This document shows, one piece after another, positions 1 to 9,065 of a stretch of 64,000 bases of DNA; the first letter of the stretch is position 1; every line of letters begins with the position of its first letter. The stretch is from Leucobacter luti (GTDB lineage Bacteria > Actinomycetota > Actinomycetes > Actinomycetales > Microbacteriaceae): positions 350,222 to 414,221 of the forward strand of contig NZ_SHKI01000006.1 in NCBI RefSeq assembly GCF_004217175.1, given 5' to 3'. The position numbers and the translations under genes are program-made. A model generated the notes under the pieces. It made no database searches. It saw only the letters and a list, made by a program, of their open reading frames with translations, and had not been told where the DNA came from.

Positions 1-3000
1 AATGCCGACGCCGAGGCGCCCGCGGTGCTGAAGAACGTCGTGACGAGTACCGACATGACGAACGAGCCCGAGAACCCGCCCACAACCGAGCACCCCGTCG
101 GAACGATCGTGCTGGGAAAGACGAGCGTGCCCGCGAGTGGCACCGCGGTCAAGGCTGGCGATCAGGTCTCCTACTCGGTGACGATCACCAACCCTGCCGA
201 TGCGCCGATCACCGGAGTGGTGGTGGAGGACGACCTGTCGGACGTGCTCGACAACGCCACGCTCGTGGACGGCCCGAGCAGCGGCGCCGAGCTCGACGGA
301 ACCACCCTGCGGTGGTCTGGCGACCTCGCGGCAAACGAGACTGTGACGATCGACTACACGGTCGTGGTGAACGAGGGTGAGTTCAGCGGCACGCTGCGCA
401 ACGTCGTGAAGAGCGACGACTCGACCAACATTCCGGAGACCGAGAACCCCCTGGGGTCGCTTGAGCTCTCGAAGAGCACCTCCATTCCCGAGGGAACCGC
501 AGTCAACCGCGGCGGCGACGTCACCTACACGGTGACCGTGCAGAACACCTCGGGGGCCGACGTGAGCGGCGCGACCGTGGTCGATGACCTCGGGGACGTG
601 CTCGACAACGCCACGCTGGTGGACGGCTCGCTGCTCGTCACCGGTGGCGGCACCGCCGAGATCGTTGACGGGATCCTGAGCTGGAGCGGCGACGTCGCAG
701 ACGGCGATACGGTGACCATCAGTTACACGGTTACGGTGAACGCGGACGTATCCGCGGGCGAGACGCTGCGCAACGCAGTGGTGAGCCCGTTCTCGCCCGA
801 CGAGCCAGAGACCGAAACCCCGGTGGGTGTCGTGCAGCTGGAGAAGAGCGCCGTCGCGAAGCCCGCTGGCCCGGTGAAGCCCGGCAGCGAGGTGACGTAC
901 ACGGTCACGGTGAAGAACTCGAGCGCGGCCGACGTCAACGGCGTCGAGGTGAACGACAACCTCAACGACGTGCTCGCAAACGCCACCGTCACCACTGAAC
1001 CGACCGCAAGCTCTGGCACGGTGACCCGAAACGCCGGGCTGCTGTCTTGGACCGGCGACGTGCCGGCCGGCGGCGAGGCGACCATCACCTACACCGTGAC
1101 GGTCAACGACACGGTGACCACCCCGGCATCGCTGCGCAACTTCGTGGTGAGCCCCGACTCGCCCGACGAGCCCAGCACCGAGAACCCGATTGGCACGCTG
1201 ACCCTCACGAAGAGCACCGACGTTCCCGCCGGCGCGACCGTGCGGATCGGCGACACGGTGACCTACACCGTCGGGATCGAGAACGGCAGTGCCACCGACA
1301 TGACCGATGTGTCTGTCAGTGACGATCTGAGCGATGTCCTCGACAACGCAACGTTCGTTGGCGACCCGGAGATCGTGACGGGCGGCGGTGAGCTCACGCT
1401 CACCGGCAGCACCCTCACGTGGACGGGTGACGTCGCGGCGGGTACCACCGTGGAGCTCCGCTACACGGTGCGGGTGAACGACGATGTGACCGGCGAGCAG
1501 TCGCTGCGAAACGTCGTGACAAGCCCTGACTCGCCGAGCGTTCCCGAAACGGAGAACCCGGTCGGATCGGTCGAACTCGCGAAGACCTCGGAGCCGGCCG
1601 CCGGCTCCGGTGTGAAGCGTGGCGACACGGTGAGCTACACGGTATCCGTGCGCAACACCTCCGGCGTCGACCTGACCGACGTCATCGCAACCGACGATCT
1701 CTCCGGAGTGCTGCCCTACGCGGACCTCCTGGGAGACCCCGAGGTCGTGTCGGGTGGCGGGACCGCGGTCATCGACCCGGACACGCAGATCCTCACCTGG
1801 ACCGGCGACCTCGCCGCGGCCCAGGAGGCCAGCATCCGTTACTCGGTGCGCGTGAGCGCGAGCGCAGAGAGCGGCAACGTGCTGCGCAACCTGGTGCAGA
1901 GCCCGGACTCCCCGGAGGTGCCCGAGACCGAGCACCCCGTGGTGACCGTTGGTCTCGAGAAGAACGTTGATCCGGCCTCCGGCTCAGCGGTCCGCCCCGG
2001 CGACGAGGTGACCTACGAGATCATCGCGACGAACCCGACGGACGTCGACGCCACCAGCGTCAGCGTGTCCGACGACCTGTCAGATGTGCTCGACAACGCG
2101 ACCCTCGTGGCCGGCAGCGTCACGGTCTCCGACGGCTCCACCGCCTCGGTGACCGGGAGCACGCTCGCCTGGACCGGCACCGTGCCGGCGAATGGCTCGA
2201 TCACGATCGGCTACAAGGTGACCGTGAACGACGACGCGAGTGCGCCCGACGTGCTCAAGAACCTGGTGACGAGCCCGCACTCCCCGGACACCCCGGACAC
2301 GGAGAACCCGGTCGGCTCGCTGCTGCTTACGAAGACCAACGACAAGGGTGACGGCGCCGTGGTGAAGCCCGGCGAGCGGGTGGACTACTCGGTCACCATC
2401 ACCAACCCCGGTGCCGCAGATCTGGCGGACGTGACGGTGACTGACGACCTGTCCGATGTCCTCGGAAACGCGACGTGGAACGACGACGCGGCCGCCTCCA
2501 GCGGCACGGTCGAGCTCGACGGCCAGATCATGCGCTGGACCGGCACGGTCCCGGCACACGACGCCATCACGGTCACGTACTCCGTGACGATGAGCGACAC
2601 CGCTGAGGCGCCGGCGACGATCCGCAACGCGGTGACCAGCCCGGATTCGCCCAGCACGCCGTCGATCGAGAACCCGGTCGGCACGGTGGGCCTTGCCAAG
2701 TCGTCGGTGCCGCAGGCTGGCACCGCGGTGAAGCCGGGTGAGACCGTGCAGTACACCGTGACGGTGACCAACCCGGCCAAGGCCGCGCAGGATGGCGTCG
2801 AGGTCATCGACAACCTCTCCGAGGTGCTCGCTCACGCGACGCTCGTCGATGCGCCGGTCGTTTCCGACGGGTCCACCGCCACCGTGACGGGGAACACCCT
2901 GTCCTGGACCGGCAGTGTGCCCGCGAACGACACGGTCACGATCACCTACGAGGTGCGCGTGAACGACGACGCGACCGCGCCGGCGGTGCTGCGGAACCTG

Positions 3001-5808
3001 GTGACGAGCCCGGACTCCGAGGACACCCCCGAGACCGAGCACCCGGTCGGCACGGTCGTGCTCACCAAGCTGGCGGACCCCGCCAGCGGCACGGCGGTCA
3101 AGCCGGGCGACACGGTCAGCTACACCGTGACCGTGACGAACCCGGTCGACGCACCGATCTCCGGTGTGCGGGTGACCGACCAGCTCGCCGACGTGCTCGA
3201 CTCAGCTGAGCTGACCTCGGGTCCCGACGCGACGAGCGGTTCCGCGTCCTATGATGCCGGCACTCAGGAGCTGGTGTGGGAGGGCGACCTCGACGCGCTG
3301 CAGCGGGTTGACATCACCTACTCGGTGCGTGTCAACGACACCGCAAGCCAGGGTGACGTGCTGCGCAACCGGGTGATCAGCCCGGACTCGCCGACCGTGC
3401 CCGAGACGGAAAACCCCGTCGGTGAGCTCACGACCGCGAAGCGTATCCTCGACGCCGCGGGGGATCCGATCCCCTCCGGCACCGTCGTGGCGCCGGGTCA
3501 GACCCTCACCTACGAGATCACCGCGTCGAACGGCCTCACCGAGGCCGAGCGCTTCAACCTGCGCGACGACCTCGCAGACGTGCTCGACGATGCTCAGCTC
3601 ACCGCTGGCCCGTCGGTGACGTGGACGAGCGGCGACCCCGTGCCGGCGCTCAGCTTCGACGGTCAGGTGCTGACCTGGGATCACGAGATCCCGGCTGGCG
3701 CGACGGTGACGATCACCTACACGGTGCAGACCGACCCGAAGTCGGACGGCACCCGTGTGATGAGCAACACGCTCGAGGTCAACGGGAACCCCGGACCGGG
3801 AACTGAGAACCCGGTTGGGACGCTCACGCTGCGCAAGACCGCCGACCCGGCATCGGGCACCGCGGTCAAGCCTGGCGAGACGGTGACCTACACGGTGACC
3901 GCCGACAACACGAGCGACGTCGATATCGCGGAGGCGAGCGTCACCGACAACCTGTCGGATGTGCTCGACAACGCGACCCTCACCGGCGACATCTCGGTGT
4001 CGGACGGCTCGGCCGCCGCCATCGACGCCTCGGGCCAGCTCAGCTGGACCGGAGCGGTCCCGGCACGGAGCAGCGTGACGATTCAGTACACGGTCACGGT
4101 CAACGCGGATGCAGCCGCACCCGCGGTGCTGCGCAACCTGGCAACCAGCCCGAACTCGCCCGACGAGCCGGAGACTGAGAACCCGGTTGGCACCGTGACG
4201 CTGCTCAAGGCGAGCGTCCCCGAGGCGGGCACCTCAGTCCGCCCCGGCGACACGGTCGACTACACCGTGACCGTGCGCAACTCCACTGCGGTTGAGATTT
4301 CCGGTGTCAGCGTGACCGACGACCTGTCGGACGTGCTCGACAACGCGAAGCTCGTTGACGGCAGCGCGGTGGCCTCCGACGGCTCCGCCGTGACCGTCAC
4401 GGACGGCAAGCTGGTCTGGAACGGTTCGGTGCCCGCGAACACGGACATCGTGCTCACCTACAGCGTGATCGTGAACGCTGACGCGATTGCGCCGCAGCAG
4501 CTGCGCAACGTGGTCATGAGCCCGGACTCCCCGGATGTGCCGGAGGTGGTGAACCCCGTGGGGACACTGCGCCTCTCGAAGACGTCGTTCCCCGGAACCG
4601 GGGTCGCCGTCAAGCCGGGCGACGTGGTCGACTACACCGTTACGATCGCGAACGACGCAAGCGCCCCGATGCTCGGGTCGCGCGTGGTCGATGATCTCAG
4701 CGACGTGCTCGACAACGCGACCCTGCGGGGAACCCCGCAGGCGAGCGCTGGCGAGGCGACGCTGACCGGGACGGAGCTGACGTGGGTCGGCGACGTGCCC
4801 GCGAACGGCACGGTCACGCTCACCTACTCGGTGCGTGTGAACGATGACGCGGTGGCTCCCGCCACCCTGCGCAACGTGGTCTCGAGCCCGGACTCGCCCA
4901 GCGAGCCCGAGACCGAGAACCCGGTCGCCACGGTCGTGCTGGGCAAGAGCAGCAACCCCACCTCGGGGCTCGCTGTGAAGCCGGGCGACACCGTCGACTA
5001 CACCGTGACCGTCACCAACCCGGGCACCGTTGACCTTGACGGCGTGCTGGTTGAGGACAACCTCTCGGACATCCTCGACGACGCATCGCTCGTGGGCTGG
5101 CCGCAGGTATCTGACGGCAGCAAGGTGTCGCTCAACGGGATGTCGCTGACCTGGACCGGCAAGGTCCCGGCCGGTGAGACCGTCACGATCACCTACAGCG
5201 TGCTGGTCTCGGAGACCGCGGTGCCGCCCGCGAAGCTCCGCAACGTGGTGACGAGCCCGCACTCGCCGGAGATCCCGGAGACCACCAACCCGGTGGGCGC
5301 TGTGAAGCTGGCGAAGACGTCCGATCCGGCAAGCGGTAGCCAGGTGAACCGTGGCGACACGGTGAACTACACGGTCACCGTCACGAACGACACCGCCACG
5401 GAAATCCGTGACGTGGTCTTCGAGGACGACCTCTCGGACGTGCTCGACGACGCGGAGCTGATCGGCGACCCGGTCGCAGAGCGCGGCACGGTCTCGGTCG
5501 CCGGAACGACGCTGAAGTGGCAGGGCACCGTCCCCGCCGAAAGCAGCGTCGAGGTCCGCTACTCGGTGCGGGTGAAGGACACCGCCGTAGCGCCGGCAAC
5601 CCTCCAGAACGTGGTGGTGAGCCCGCACTCGCAGGACGTCCCCAAGACGGAGAATCCGGTCGCACCGCTCAGCCCCGGCGAGACGCTTCCGATCACCGGC
5701 GGCGACTTCGCACCGCTGCTGTGGCTCGCGCTGCTGGCTCTCCTGGGCGGCGGAGCGCTGCTCGCCCGGAAGCGCGGGGCGCGCGTCGAAGGAGCACACC
5801 GTGCGTAA
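1..5808 (+). CDS. Giant DUF11-type repeat surface adhesin with LPXTG anchor (5' partial)
   Basis: The frame is open from base 1, and the first residues already belong to the repeat consensus, so the gene begins left of the window. At least 1935 residues are present. They comprise 15 complete tandem beta-sandwich repeats of about 124 residues. Each has a Lys-containing first strand, VKPGDTVxYTVTVxN, DDLSDVLDNATL, a TWTGxVPAxxTVTITY strand and a closing RNVVTSPDSPxxPETENPVG. This is the DUF11/isopeptide-type architecture of Gram-positive surface stalk proteins. The C-terminus has LPITG, a hydrophobic helix (LLWLALLALLGGGALL) and a basic tail, the classic sortase signal, so the mature protein should be covalently wall-anchored. 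No sortase gene is visible in the window. The stop overlaps the next start by 8 bp, indicating co-expression with the secreted proteins downstream. Confidence 0.9.
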   Translation, partial: NADAEAPAVLKNVVTSTDMTNEPENPPTTEHPVGTIVLGKTSVPASGTAVKAGDQVSYSVTITNPADAPITGVVVEDDLSDVLDNATLVDGPSSGAELDGTTLRWSGDLAANETVTIDYTVVVNEGEFSGTLRNVVKSDDSTNIPETENPLGSLELSKSTSIPEGTAVNRGGDVTYTVTVQNTSGADVSGATVVDDLGDVLDNATLVDGSLLVTGGGTAEIVDGILSWSGDVADGDTVTISYTVTVNADVSAGETLRNAVVSPFSPDEPETETPVGVVQLEKSAVAKPAGPVKPGSEVTYTVTVKNSSAADVNGVEVNDNLNDVLANATVTTEPTASSGTVTRNAGLLSWTGDVPAGGEATITYTVTVNDTVTTPASLRNFVVSPDSPDEPSTENPIGTLTLTKSTDVPAGATVRIGDTVTYTVGIENGSATDMTDVSVSDDLSDVLDNATFVGDPEIVTGGGELTLTGSTLTWTGDVAAGTTVELRYTVRVNDDVTGEQSLRNVVTSPDSPSVPETENPVGSVELAKTSEPAAGSGVKRGDTVSYTVSVRNTSGVDLTDVIATDDLSGVLPYADLLGDPEVVSGGGTAVIDPDTQILTWTGDLAAAQEASIRYSVRVSASAESGNVLRNLVQSPDSPEVPETEHPVVTVGLEKNVDPASGSAVRPGDEVTYEIIATNPTDVDATSVSVSDDLSDVLDNATLVAGSVTVSDGSTASVTGSTLAWTGTVPANGSITIGYKVTVNDDASAPDVLKNLVTSPHSPDTPDTENPVGSLLLTKTNDKGDGAVVKPGERVDYSVTITNPGAADLADVTVTDDLSDVLGNATWNDDAAASSGTVELDGQIMRWTGTVPAHDAITVTYSVTMSDTAEAPATIRNAVTSPDSPSTPSIENPVGTVGLAKSSVPQAGTAVKPGETVQYTVTVTNPAKAAQDGVEVIDNLSEVLAHATLVDAPVVSDGSTATVTGNTLSWTGSVPANDTVTITYEVRVNDDATAPAVLRNLVTSPDSEDTPETEHPVGTVVLTKLADPASGTAVKPGDTVSYTVTVTNPVDAPISGVRVTDQLADVLDSAELTSGPDATSGSASYDAGTQELVWEGDLDALQRVDITYSVRVNDTASQGDVLRNRVISPDSPTVPETENPVGELTTAKRILDAAGDPIPSGTVVAPGQTLTYEITASNGLTEAERFNLRDDLADVLDDAQLTAGPSVTWTSGDPVPALSFDGQVLTWDHEIPAGATVTITYTVQTDPKSDGTRVMSNTLEVNGNPGPGTENPVGTLTLRKTADPASGTAVKPGETVTYTVTADNTSDVDIAEASVTDNLSDVLDNATLTGDISVSDGSAAAIDASGQLSWTGAVPARSSVTIQYTVTVNADAAAPAVLRNLATSPNSPDEPETENPVGTVTLLKASVPEAGTSVRPGDTVDYTVTVRNSTAVEISGVSVTDDLSDVLDNAKLVDGSAVASDGSAVTVTDGKLVWNGSVPANTDIVLTYSVIVNADAIAPQQLRNVVMSPDSPDVPEVVNPVGTLRLSKTSFPGTGVAVKPGDVVDYTVTIANDASAPMLGSRVVDDLSDVLDNATLRGTPQASAGEATLTGTELTWVGDVPANGTVTLTYSVRVNDDAVAPATLRNVVSSPDSPSEPETENPVATVVLGKSSNPTSGLAVKPGDTVDYTVTVTNPGTVDLDGVLVEDNLSDILDDASLVGWPQVSDGSKVSLNGMSLTWTGKVPAGETVTITYSVLVSETAVPPAKLRNVVTSPHSPEIPETTNPVGAVKLAKTSDPASGSQVNRGDTVNYTVTVTNDTATEIRDVVFEDDLSDVLDDAELIGDPVAERGTVSVAGTTLKWQGTVPAESSVEVRYSVRVKDTAVAPATLQNVVVSPHSQDVPKTENPVAPLSPGETLPITGGDFAPLLWLALLALLGGGALLARKRGARVEGAHRA
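100..5670 (+). repeat. 15 tandem ~372-bp coding repeats (DUF11-type domains)
   Basis: Units run from one ENPVG/EHPVG hinge to the next and are about 370 bp long. Unit 10 (near 3421-3810) is the most divergent: its lead strand has an insertion (AAGDPIPSG) and its core reads NGLTEAERFNLRDDLADVL. The rest stay close to consensus in protein but vary in synonymous positions, suggesting old duplication with purifying selection plus some exchange. The repeats could cause length variation between strains and assembly errors. Confidence 0.85.
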
Positions 5809-6532
5809 TTACTCAGAAAGCGAGAATCAGGTGGACACACCAGTGGAGACCGAGGCGGTGAACCCCGCAGCACAGGGGTGGTCGAAGCGCCGGAAGCGGC
5901 TCGTGGCGGGAGCGACGGCTGCGGCCGTCGCCCTCGCCGCGGGCGGGCTCGCCGCGGCGTGGGCCACCGGGATCTTCGGATCCGCCGGCGCCGCCGGCGT
6001 CTCGTCCCCGGCAATGAAGTACGACATCCAGGTCTCCGAGGGCGGCACCGACTTCGTCAACCCGACGCGGGAGGAGCCGCTGGTGCTCACCTCGGCGAGC
6101 ACCGCCGAGGACCTGATCCGCAGCGGCATGGAGTGGACCGTGGTCGTGCGGAACGATGGCACGGACAGCGGTGAGCTGTTCTTCGTGATCTGCGATCCCT
6201 CCTCCGCGAAGGTGAAGTACCGGGTCGCGCCCGGGAAGGACGAGGAGTACCCGGACCTCTTCACGCAGCTGCGGTTCACCGTGGTTGACGAGGAGGGCAC
6301 CGTCGTCATTGACAACGAGGTGCTGGGAGCCGACGCCGACAACGAGCCGAACGGGGACGGAACGCTGCGCGGCAGCATCCCCCGGGTGCTCGCCGCCGGC
6401 GGTGGCGAGGCCGAGTTCACCGTGACCGCGGTGTTCGACTTCGACGCAAATGACCTGACACGCACAAAGCTTGCCGCGTACAACGGTGTTTCCACCGACT
6501 TCGGCATTCGGATTGAAGGGGAGAGCTTCTAA
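5801..6532 (+). CDS. SipW-dependent (TasA/camelysin-like) secreted protein, putative
   Basis: The product has 243 residues. A basic stretch (SKRRKRL) is followed by a hydrophobic helix at about residues 32-58, an export signal with an unusually long charged N-region. The secreted part is a single acidic domain with alternating strands (MEWTVVVRNDGTDSGELFF, AEFTVTAVFDF), reminiscent of TasA/camelysin proteins matured by SipW-type peptidases. A SipW-type peptidase lies two genes downstream. The GTG start is chosen because AAGGAG sits 7 bases upstream, although it overlaps the previous gene by 8 bp. The family call rests on fold-like pattern and neighbours rather than a diagnostic motif. A pilin-like or fibre subunit role is inference. 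Confidence 0.55.
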   Translation: MRNYSESENQVDTPVETEAVNPAAQGWSKRRKRLVAGATAAAVALAAGGLAAAWATGIFGSAGAAGVSSPAMKYDIQVSEGGTDFVNPTREEPLVLTSASTAEDLIRSGMEWTVVVRNDGTDSGELFFVICDPSSAKVKYRVAPGKDEEYPDLFTQLRFTVVDEEGTVVIDNEVLGADADNEPNGDGTLRGSIPRVLAAGGGEAEFTVTAVFDFDANDLTRTKLAAYNGVSTDFGIRIEGESF

Positions 6533-8541
6533 TGTCTCTGTCAACACCGCGGGGATCCATGTCCCCGCAGAAGCGGGGCAGCAGAAAGCTGCGTCGCGCA
6601 CTCCTGGGGGGCACGGCGCTGGCCGGCGCGGCTCTGCTTGCGGCGACCGCCTCGCCCCTCGTGGGGCAGAGCTCCGCGGGGTACTCGGATTCCGTGTACA
6701 CCCTCGCCGAGGGGGTCTCAGTGCCGCCGACGAACGCGCTTGCGGCCGTCGTTCCGTCGGTGGCGCTCGACACGATGCAGGTGCTCGACGCCGCGGGCAA
6801 CCTGTGGATCTGGGGCTACTACGGCAACACCGGCCCCGGCACGTCCTCGGCCGGGCAGGGCGGCGGACGCGAGGGAATTGACTACTCCACCGGTGTGGCG
6901 TTCAACGAGCACAAGCCGAACCAGTTCAAGGCAATGAGCGGGATCACCGCGATGGCCTCTTCCGCGTACGCCAACTACGCGGTGGACGAGAACGGCAACC
7001 TGTTCGGCTGGGGCCAGAACAACGGCAGCCTCTACATGTTTGGCAACAACTTCAACGGCACCGGCCGAGTGGTCCCGGCCGGCACCACCCCGGAGAACGT
7101 CACGACCAACTGGGCCGAGGCGATCATCGACACGGACGTGGTCAGCGTGGCATCGGTCGAGTACGGCGCTGCGTACACCAAGAAGGACGGCACGATCTGG
7201 ACCGTCGGCGACAACAACCTCGCCCAGCGCGGCCAGGGATCGTCCGGCGGCAACGGTGCGGCGGCACTGCGGGTCGCCACGCAGGTGAAGACCTGGCCGG
7301 GCGGCGTGCAGCCGCACATCTCGGTGGTGTACTCGGGCTACGAGGGCTACTACGCGGTTGACGACGACAACCAGGTGTTCTTCTGGGGCCGCTCGTACCG
7401 CGATGGTGCAGGGTCCTCGTCGGCAAACCTCACGGCTGCCGGCTGCCGCACGATCGGTGCCCCCACGCGCGACATGCGCTGCGAGACGCCGGTGCTCCTC
7501 AAGGAGGTCACGGCGCTCGCGCAGGCCGAGGGCGGCGTGAAATCGCTGGGCGGCGGCTACAGCCACGGCCACCTGCTCACCACCGAGGGCAACCTGTACT
7601 CGTGGGGCAGCGAGGAGAACAACTACTCCGGCAACGACGCGGTCAGCGACACCAGCCTCAACGGCACGCTCCCGACGCTGAAGGCCACGGGCGTCACCTC
7701 GGCGTCCGCTCGATTCGGGTCGACGCAGTACATCACCGAGGACGGCACCGCCTGGGCGTACGGCAACCGTCTGTGGGGCGGGGTGTTCAGCCTGAACTAC
7801 GGGCAGCGCACCCCCACGAACAACGCGCACGCAACCGGCAAGGTCTGGGATCCCGCGCAGGAGTCTTCCGGCCTCAAGGCTCTGTTCATCGGCGGCAACA
7901 AGGACTCCGCCTCCCTGGTGCTCGAAGACGGCACGATCCTGTCCTGGGGCGAAAACGGCGGCGGCGCCGCGTGCGGTGGCTACACCTACGCGCAGTGCAA
8001 GGACAAGAGCGGCAACACCGCTTCGGTGACGGCCACGGGGACCACGAACGGTCTCTACGTCTGGCAGCCCGCCGTGATCGCCGGGATCCAGAACGTGGGC
8101 CAGTACCAGACCGTCTCGCTGAACTCGAACCCGTTCACGGGCAGCGCGGTCATGTCGGGCCAGACGATCAGCTACTCGGCGATCGCCCGCAACCCGTTCT
8201 CGGATCCCGCGGACTACACCCTTGAAGCTGACCTCAGCGCCGCAATCGGCGACGTTGACATCGTGGCGGACAGCGTGTGGGTCACCGTCGGGGACGCCGA
8301 CCCGGTGCGCGGCACCTTCACCAACGGGAAACTCGGCTGGTCTGGCACGGTGCCGGCACGCAGCCAGGTCACGGTCGCGTTCGACGTGGTCGTGAAGAGC
8401 GGCACCCCGGGCGGGGCGAAGCTCAACGCGAAGGTGACACTCGGGGTTGGCGGCGGGACCGGTGACTCCGACGCGGTGACCCACATCACCACCACCAACC
8501 CGGACGACCTGGTGAACTGCGATTCCTGCAGCGCACCGTAA
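6532..8541 (+). CDS. Secreted RCC1-type beta-propeller protein with C-terminal DUF11-like domain
   Basis: The product has 669 residues. An N-terminal signal has a twin-basic region and a hydrophobic core at about 24-42. It is followed by AGYSDSVYTL, resembling SipW-processed substrates. Residues about 75-520 carry at least six RCC1-like blade signatures: GNLWIWGYYG, GNLFGWGQNN, GTIWTVGDNN, NQVFFWGRSY, GNLYSWGSEE and GTILSWGENG. Residues about 530-660 form a DUF11-like beta domain (SGQTISYSAIARNPF, GKLGWSGTVPARSQVTVAFDV) of the same type as the giant adhesin. There is no sortase signal or C-terminal helix. The start codon overlaps the previous stop (TAATG) with a GGGGAG ribosome site. The protein probably sits at the cell surface, perhaps as a tip or ligand-binding subunit (inference). 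Confidence 0.75.
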   Translation: MSLSTPRGSMSPQKRGSRKLRRALLGGTALAGAALLAATASPLVGQSSAGYSDSVYTLAEGVSVPPTNALAAVVPSVALDTMQVLDAAGNLWIWGYYGNTGPGTSSAGQGGGREGIDYSTGVAFNEHKPNQFKAMSGITAMASSAYANYAVDENGNLFGWGQNNGSLYMFGNNFNGTGRVVPAGTTPENVTTNWAEAIIDTDVVSVASVEYGAAYTKKDGTIWTVGDNNLAQRGQGSSGGNGAAALRVATQVKTWPGGVQPHISVVYSGYEGYYAVDDDNQVFFWGRSYRDGAGSSSANLTAAGCRTIGAPTRDMRCETPVLLKEVTALAQAEGGVKSLGGGYSHGHLLTTEGNLYSWGSEENNYSGNDAVSDTSLNGTLPTLKATGVTSASARFGSTQYITEDGTAWAYGNRLWGGVFSLNYGQRTPTNNAHATGKVWDPAQESSGLKALFIGGNKDSASLVLEDGTILSWGENGGGAACGGYTYAQCKDKSGNTASVTATGTTNGLYVWQPAVIAGIQNVGQYQTVSLNSNPFTGSAVMSGQTISYSAIARNPFSDPADYTLEADLSAAIGDVDIVADSVWVTVGDADPVRGTFTNGKLGWSGTVPARSQVTVAFDVVVKSGTPGGAKLNAKVTLGVGGGTGDSDAVTHITTTNPDDLVNCDSCSAP

Positions 8542-8573
8542 GTAGAGAGCTGGAGACCCAGGAACATGCGCGC

Positions 8574-9035
8574 GTGGTAGGTACAGCGAGCGTCTCGCGA
8601 GAGCTCACCCGGCGGGGAACCGTCGGGTGGGCTCTCGCCTGCCTGTGCGCGGGCGTCGTCCTGGGGGCGCTCCTGCTCGCCCACCTGCTCGGACTCCGGG
8701 TCTACGTGATCACGAGCGGGTCGATGTCCCCCACCGTGTCAGAAGGGGCACTCATCCTGACACAGCGGGTGGACGTTTCTGAACTGGCGATTGGCGACGT
8801 TGTGACGACACAGCGGTCGCCCGAGAGCCGGACTGTTACCCACCGCATCGTCGAGATCGGCGAGCGCGAGGTCGGAGGTGCCGCAGCACTCAGGCTGCAG
8901 GGGGATGCAAACCCCGCGCCGGATCCGGCCCCGTACCTCGTCGACTCGGCGCAGCGGTACTTGTTCACCGTGTTTGCGGGCGCGCGTCAGTCGGAGACCA
9001 CCGACTCGGCGAGCGCACCGCACCTGAGGAATTGA
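8574..9035 (+). CDS. sipW: Signal peptidase I, SipW/archaeal-ER type
   Basis: The product is a 153-residue membrane protein with one N-terminal transmembrane segment (about 17-44). The catalytic serine lies in SGSMSP (S50). RTVTHRIV supplies His90 where bacterial SPase I enzymes use Lys, which is the hallmark of SipW/ER-type peptidases. LQGDANPAPD (D111) is the conserved third box. The C-terminus lacks the second transmembrane helix seen in some homologues. It is most likely the dedicated maturation enzyme for the two secreted proteins encoded just upstream. The GTG start is 32 bp after the previous stop. An ATG 8 bp earlier is out of frame and closes after four codons. The symbol is by family analogy. 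Confidence 0.85.
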   Translation: MVGTASVSRELTRRGTVGWALACLCAGVVLGALLLAHLLGLRVYVITSGSMSPTVSEGALILTQRVDVSELAIGDVVTTQRSPESRTVTHRIVEIGEREVGGAAALRLQGDANPAPDPAPYLVDSAQRYLFTVFAGARQSETTDSASAPHLRN

Positions 9036-9065
9036 GTTGTGATGTCACTGGGGGGAGAGGGCAAC

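Noticed and set aside
2080..5799. Long minus-strand open frames opposite the adhesin repeats
   Set aside because: They are antisense shadows of a repetitive high-GC gene, with His/Arg-rich composition and no independent signals.
8566..8580. ATG with upstream AGGA as start of the signal peptidase
   Set aside because: The frame closes after four codons (MRAW then stop), so the GTG at 8574 in the peptidase frame is used instead.
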